5,449 nucleotides of DNA, taken from Brevundimonas sp. Lineage in GTDB: Bacteria; Pseudomonadota; Alphaproteobacteria; Caulobacterales; Caulobacteraceae. The position numbers and the translations under genes are program-made. Positions 3,867 through 5,449 of the stretch are shown in pieces. The number at the start of each line of letters is the position of its first letter. Position 1 is the first letter of the stretch. Location: positions 1-5,449 of the forward strand of contig JADCBH010000135.1 in NCBI GenBank assembly GCA_020253595.1, in the 5' to 3' direction. A model generated the notes under the pieces. The model was given only the letters and a program-made list of their open reading frames with translations. It was not told where the DNA came from and made no database searches.

Positions 3867-5449
3867 ACCCGATCGGCCCCTTTGCCGATCGCTCGCCCCC
3901 CGCCGTGGGGCCGGACGCGATCCCGGGCCTGAGGGGCGCGCCGATGCGCACGCCGGTCAAGAGCGCGGGCGTGGCCACCGGCCCGCAGCTGTGGCCGGCC
4001 ATCGCCGGGCGGATGCTGACGCGGCAGATGTGGATCGAGCTCTACGGTCTGCCCGGCTATGCCCAGACCCTGGCGGCCGGAAAAGCGGTGGCCTTCGCCG
4101 CCTCTCCGCGCGATTTCCGCCCCGTCGAGGCTGCGGTGGGCAAGGCGATCCTGTCGGGCAAATTCCACCTGTCCGGGACGCATATGGAGGTCGAGGCCGG
4201 GGGTGATCCCTGGAACCGGCCGAGCCCATCCAAGGCCTTTGCCACCGACCTGCATGCCTTTGCCTGGCTGCCGTCGCTGATGCTGCATGACGAGCGCGGC
4301 GCTCGGGAGGCGCTCAGGCTCACGCTGGCCTGGGCCCAGACCTTCGCCCGGTGGTCGCCGTTCGCCTGGGACCCGCAGATCCTGGCTCGACGCACGTTCA
4401 ACCTGGCCTGCGCGGCTCGGCGCATGGGGGCAGTGGCGAGCGACGCCGACCGCTTCCGTCTGGCCGACATCCTGGGCCGTCAGGCGCGCCAGCTGTTGCG
4501 GCCGCCGGGGGGACAGGCGGGTCAGGCGGAACGCCTGGTCGCCTCGGCGGTGGCTGGCGCTGTCCTGGCCGGTGCGCCGGGTCAGCGAATAAGGCGTGCC
4601 GCCTTGGGCCGTCTGGGGGGCACCTTGCGGGCGACCGTGGCCGGGGACGGATCCCACGCCAGCCGAAGCCCAGAGGCCGGGCTCGAGTTGTTGCTCGATC
4701 TTCTGGCCCTGAACGAGGCGCTTTCGCAGTTGTCGGAGCCTGCACCGGAAGCGGTGTCGGGCGCGATCGTGCGGTTGACGACGGCATTGCGCCTGCAAGT
4801 CCTGCCTGACGGTCGACTGACCGCGTTTCAGGGCGGTGGAGCCTCCACCCCGGCGCGCGTCGCGGCCGCCCGCGCCCACGATGAACACGCTGAGATTCCG
4901 GGCGGTGCCAGCGGAACAGTCGGGGGCCTGGCACGGATCCGGTCGCCCCTTCTCACCATCATGACCGATGCCGGACCGCCCGGGAAAGGCGCCTGGTCCG
5001 AGACCGCCTGCGCCCAGCCTCTGGCGATGGAGATCGTCTGCGGGCGGGACCGGCTGATCACCGGCTGCGGCTGGACGCCCCGGGCGGCGGACCGGCAGGG
5101 GTTACGGCTCTCACCCGGTCATTCGACGCTGACCCTGGGCGAGACGGCCTTCGCCGAACCCCTGGGTGGCTGGAAGGCCGAGCTGCTGGGGCCGCGCCTC
5201 TATGGTCGCGCCTGGAAGACCACGGTGGAGCGGCGCGACGCGGAGGGCGCGGTCTGGCTGGAGGTCGAGCACGACGCCTGGGCGGCATCCTATGGCCTGC
5301 TGCACCAACGGCGGCTCTATCTGGACCAGCGGCTGGACGAGCTGAGAGCCGAGGAACGGCTTCATCCGTGCCCGGAGCATCGTGGGCAGGTGCGTCAGAT
5401 CGCGGCCCCCTATGCTGTGAGATTCCACCTCGAGCCGGGCGCGCAGGCG
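3863..5449 (+). CDS. Heparinase II/III family protein (partial, 529 codons, C-terminus cut by window end)
   Basis: The frame is open from the rpe junction to the right edge with high GC3. The N-terminal half is helix-rich and Trp-rich, as in the alginate-lyase-like toroid of this family: LYGLPGYAQTLAAG, a PWNRPSPS motif (residues 116-123) and LHAFAWLPSL (130-139). From about residue 350 the C-terminal Hepar_II_III beta-sandwich domain begins, with GLARIRSPLLTIMTDAGPP (DAGPP at 369-373), then LAMEIVCGRDRLITGCGW and the HxTLxxGE-like SPGHSTLTLGE. Characterised relatives are polysaccharide lyases, but many alphaproteobacterial members have no known substrate; I cannot assign catalytic residues. 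No signal peptide is seen, so cytoplasmic location is inferred, which is odd for a lyase of external glycans. The TTG at 3863 overlaps the rpe TGA (TTGA) and has a strong SD; ATG 3944 (residue 28) is the alternative. Codon bias between the two supports the longer form. From memory of alphaproteobacterial genomes, purH often follows such a gene. Confidence 0.85.
   Translation, partial: MNPIGPFADRSPPAVGPDAIPGLRGAPMRTPVKSAGVATGPQLWPAIAGRMLTRQMWIELYGLPGYAQTLAAGKAVAFAASPRDFRPVEAAVGKAILSGKFHLSGTHMEVEAGGDPWNRPSPSKAFATDLHAFAWLPSLMLHDERGAREALRLTLAWAQTFARWSPFAWDPQILARRTFNLACAARRMGAVASDADRFRLADILGRQARQLLRPPGGQAGQAERLVASAVAGAVLAGAPGQRIRRAALGRLGGTLRATVAGDGSHASRSPEAGLELLLDLLALNEALSQLSEPAPEAVSGAIVRLTTALRLQVLPDGRLTAFQGGGASTPARVAAARAHDEHAEIPGGASGTVGGLARIRSPLLTIMTDAGPPGKGAWSETACAQPLAMEIVCGRDRLITGCGWTPRAADRQGLRLSPGHSTLTLGETAFAEPLGGWKAELLGPRLYGRAWKTTVERRDAEGAVWLEVEHDAWAASYGLLHQRRLYLDQRLDELRAEERLHPCPEHRGQVRQIAAPYAVRFHLEPGAQA
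3870..3891 (+). repeat. Perfect 8-bp inverted repeat at the rpe/heparinase junction
   Basis: CGATCGGC (3870-3877) and GCCGATCG (3884-3891) are perfectly complementary around a CCCTTT loop. The stem begins 4 nt after the rpe stop. It is followed by a C-rich stretch and not by T residues, so it is not an intrinsic terminator. With the TTG start it occupies codons 3-10 of the downstream gene; with the ATG 3944 start it would be in the intergenic leader. Confidence 0.6.

Noticed and set aside
3812..4888. 358-codon minus-strand ORF opposite the heparinase-family gene
   Set aside because: Low-complexity Arg/Gly/Pro/Gln-rich translation opposite a frame with family motifs; a shadow ORF.

Overview
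The window is GC-rich DNA with strong third-position G/C bias. Gene content (periplasmic Ntn-type asparaginase, HPPD, Rpe followed by a heparinase II/III-family protein) and weak or missing Shine-Dalgarno (SD) sites at some starts suggest an alphaproteobacterium, most plausibly of the Caulobacter/Brevundimonas group. This assignment is inference from gene content and protein style; no rRNA or marker gene is present to prove it.

Layout. (1) Positions 1-1498, minus strand: a tightly packed, apparently co-transcribed set read from right to left. It comprises an exported isoaspartyl peptidase/L-asparaginase-family Ntn hydrolase, a small cupin protein (1-nt gap), and the N-terminus of a probable isoprenylcysteine carboxyl methyltransferase-like membrane protein (1-nt gap) that runs off the left edge. 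(2) Positions 1499-1753: a spacer holding a 9-bp tandem repeat, a doubtful 73-codon ORF through that repeat whose stop overlaps the asparaginase ATG, and a GC-rich hairpin without a T-tract. (3) Positions 1754-3041, minus strand: 4-hydroxyphenylpyruvate dioxygenase (tyrosine catabolism) followed 19 nt later by a small two-helix membrane protein. (4) Positions 3042-3185: a divergent promoter region. (5) Positions 3186-5449, plus strand: ribulose-phosphate 3-epimerase, overlapped at its stop codon by a long heparinase II/III-family ORF that is cut by the right edge.

How the parts fit. HPPD converts 4-hydroxyphenylpyruvate to homogentisate. Rpe interconverts ribulose-5-P and xylulose-5-P. The asparaginase-like enzyme would act on isoaspartyl dipeptides or asparagine in the periplasm. 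These are housekeeping or peripheral metabolic functions, not one pathway. I see no mobile element, CRISPR array, tRNA, rRNA or defence system. The least ordinary features are the 9-bp repeat and its overlapping ORF, the hairpin at the rpe/heparinase junction, and the possibly leaderless rpe start. I do not see convincing evidence of a new biological system here.
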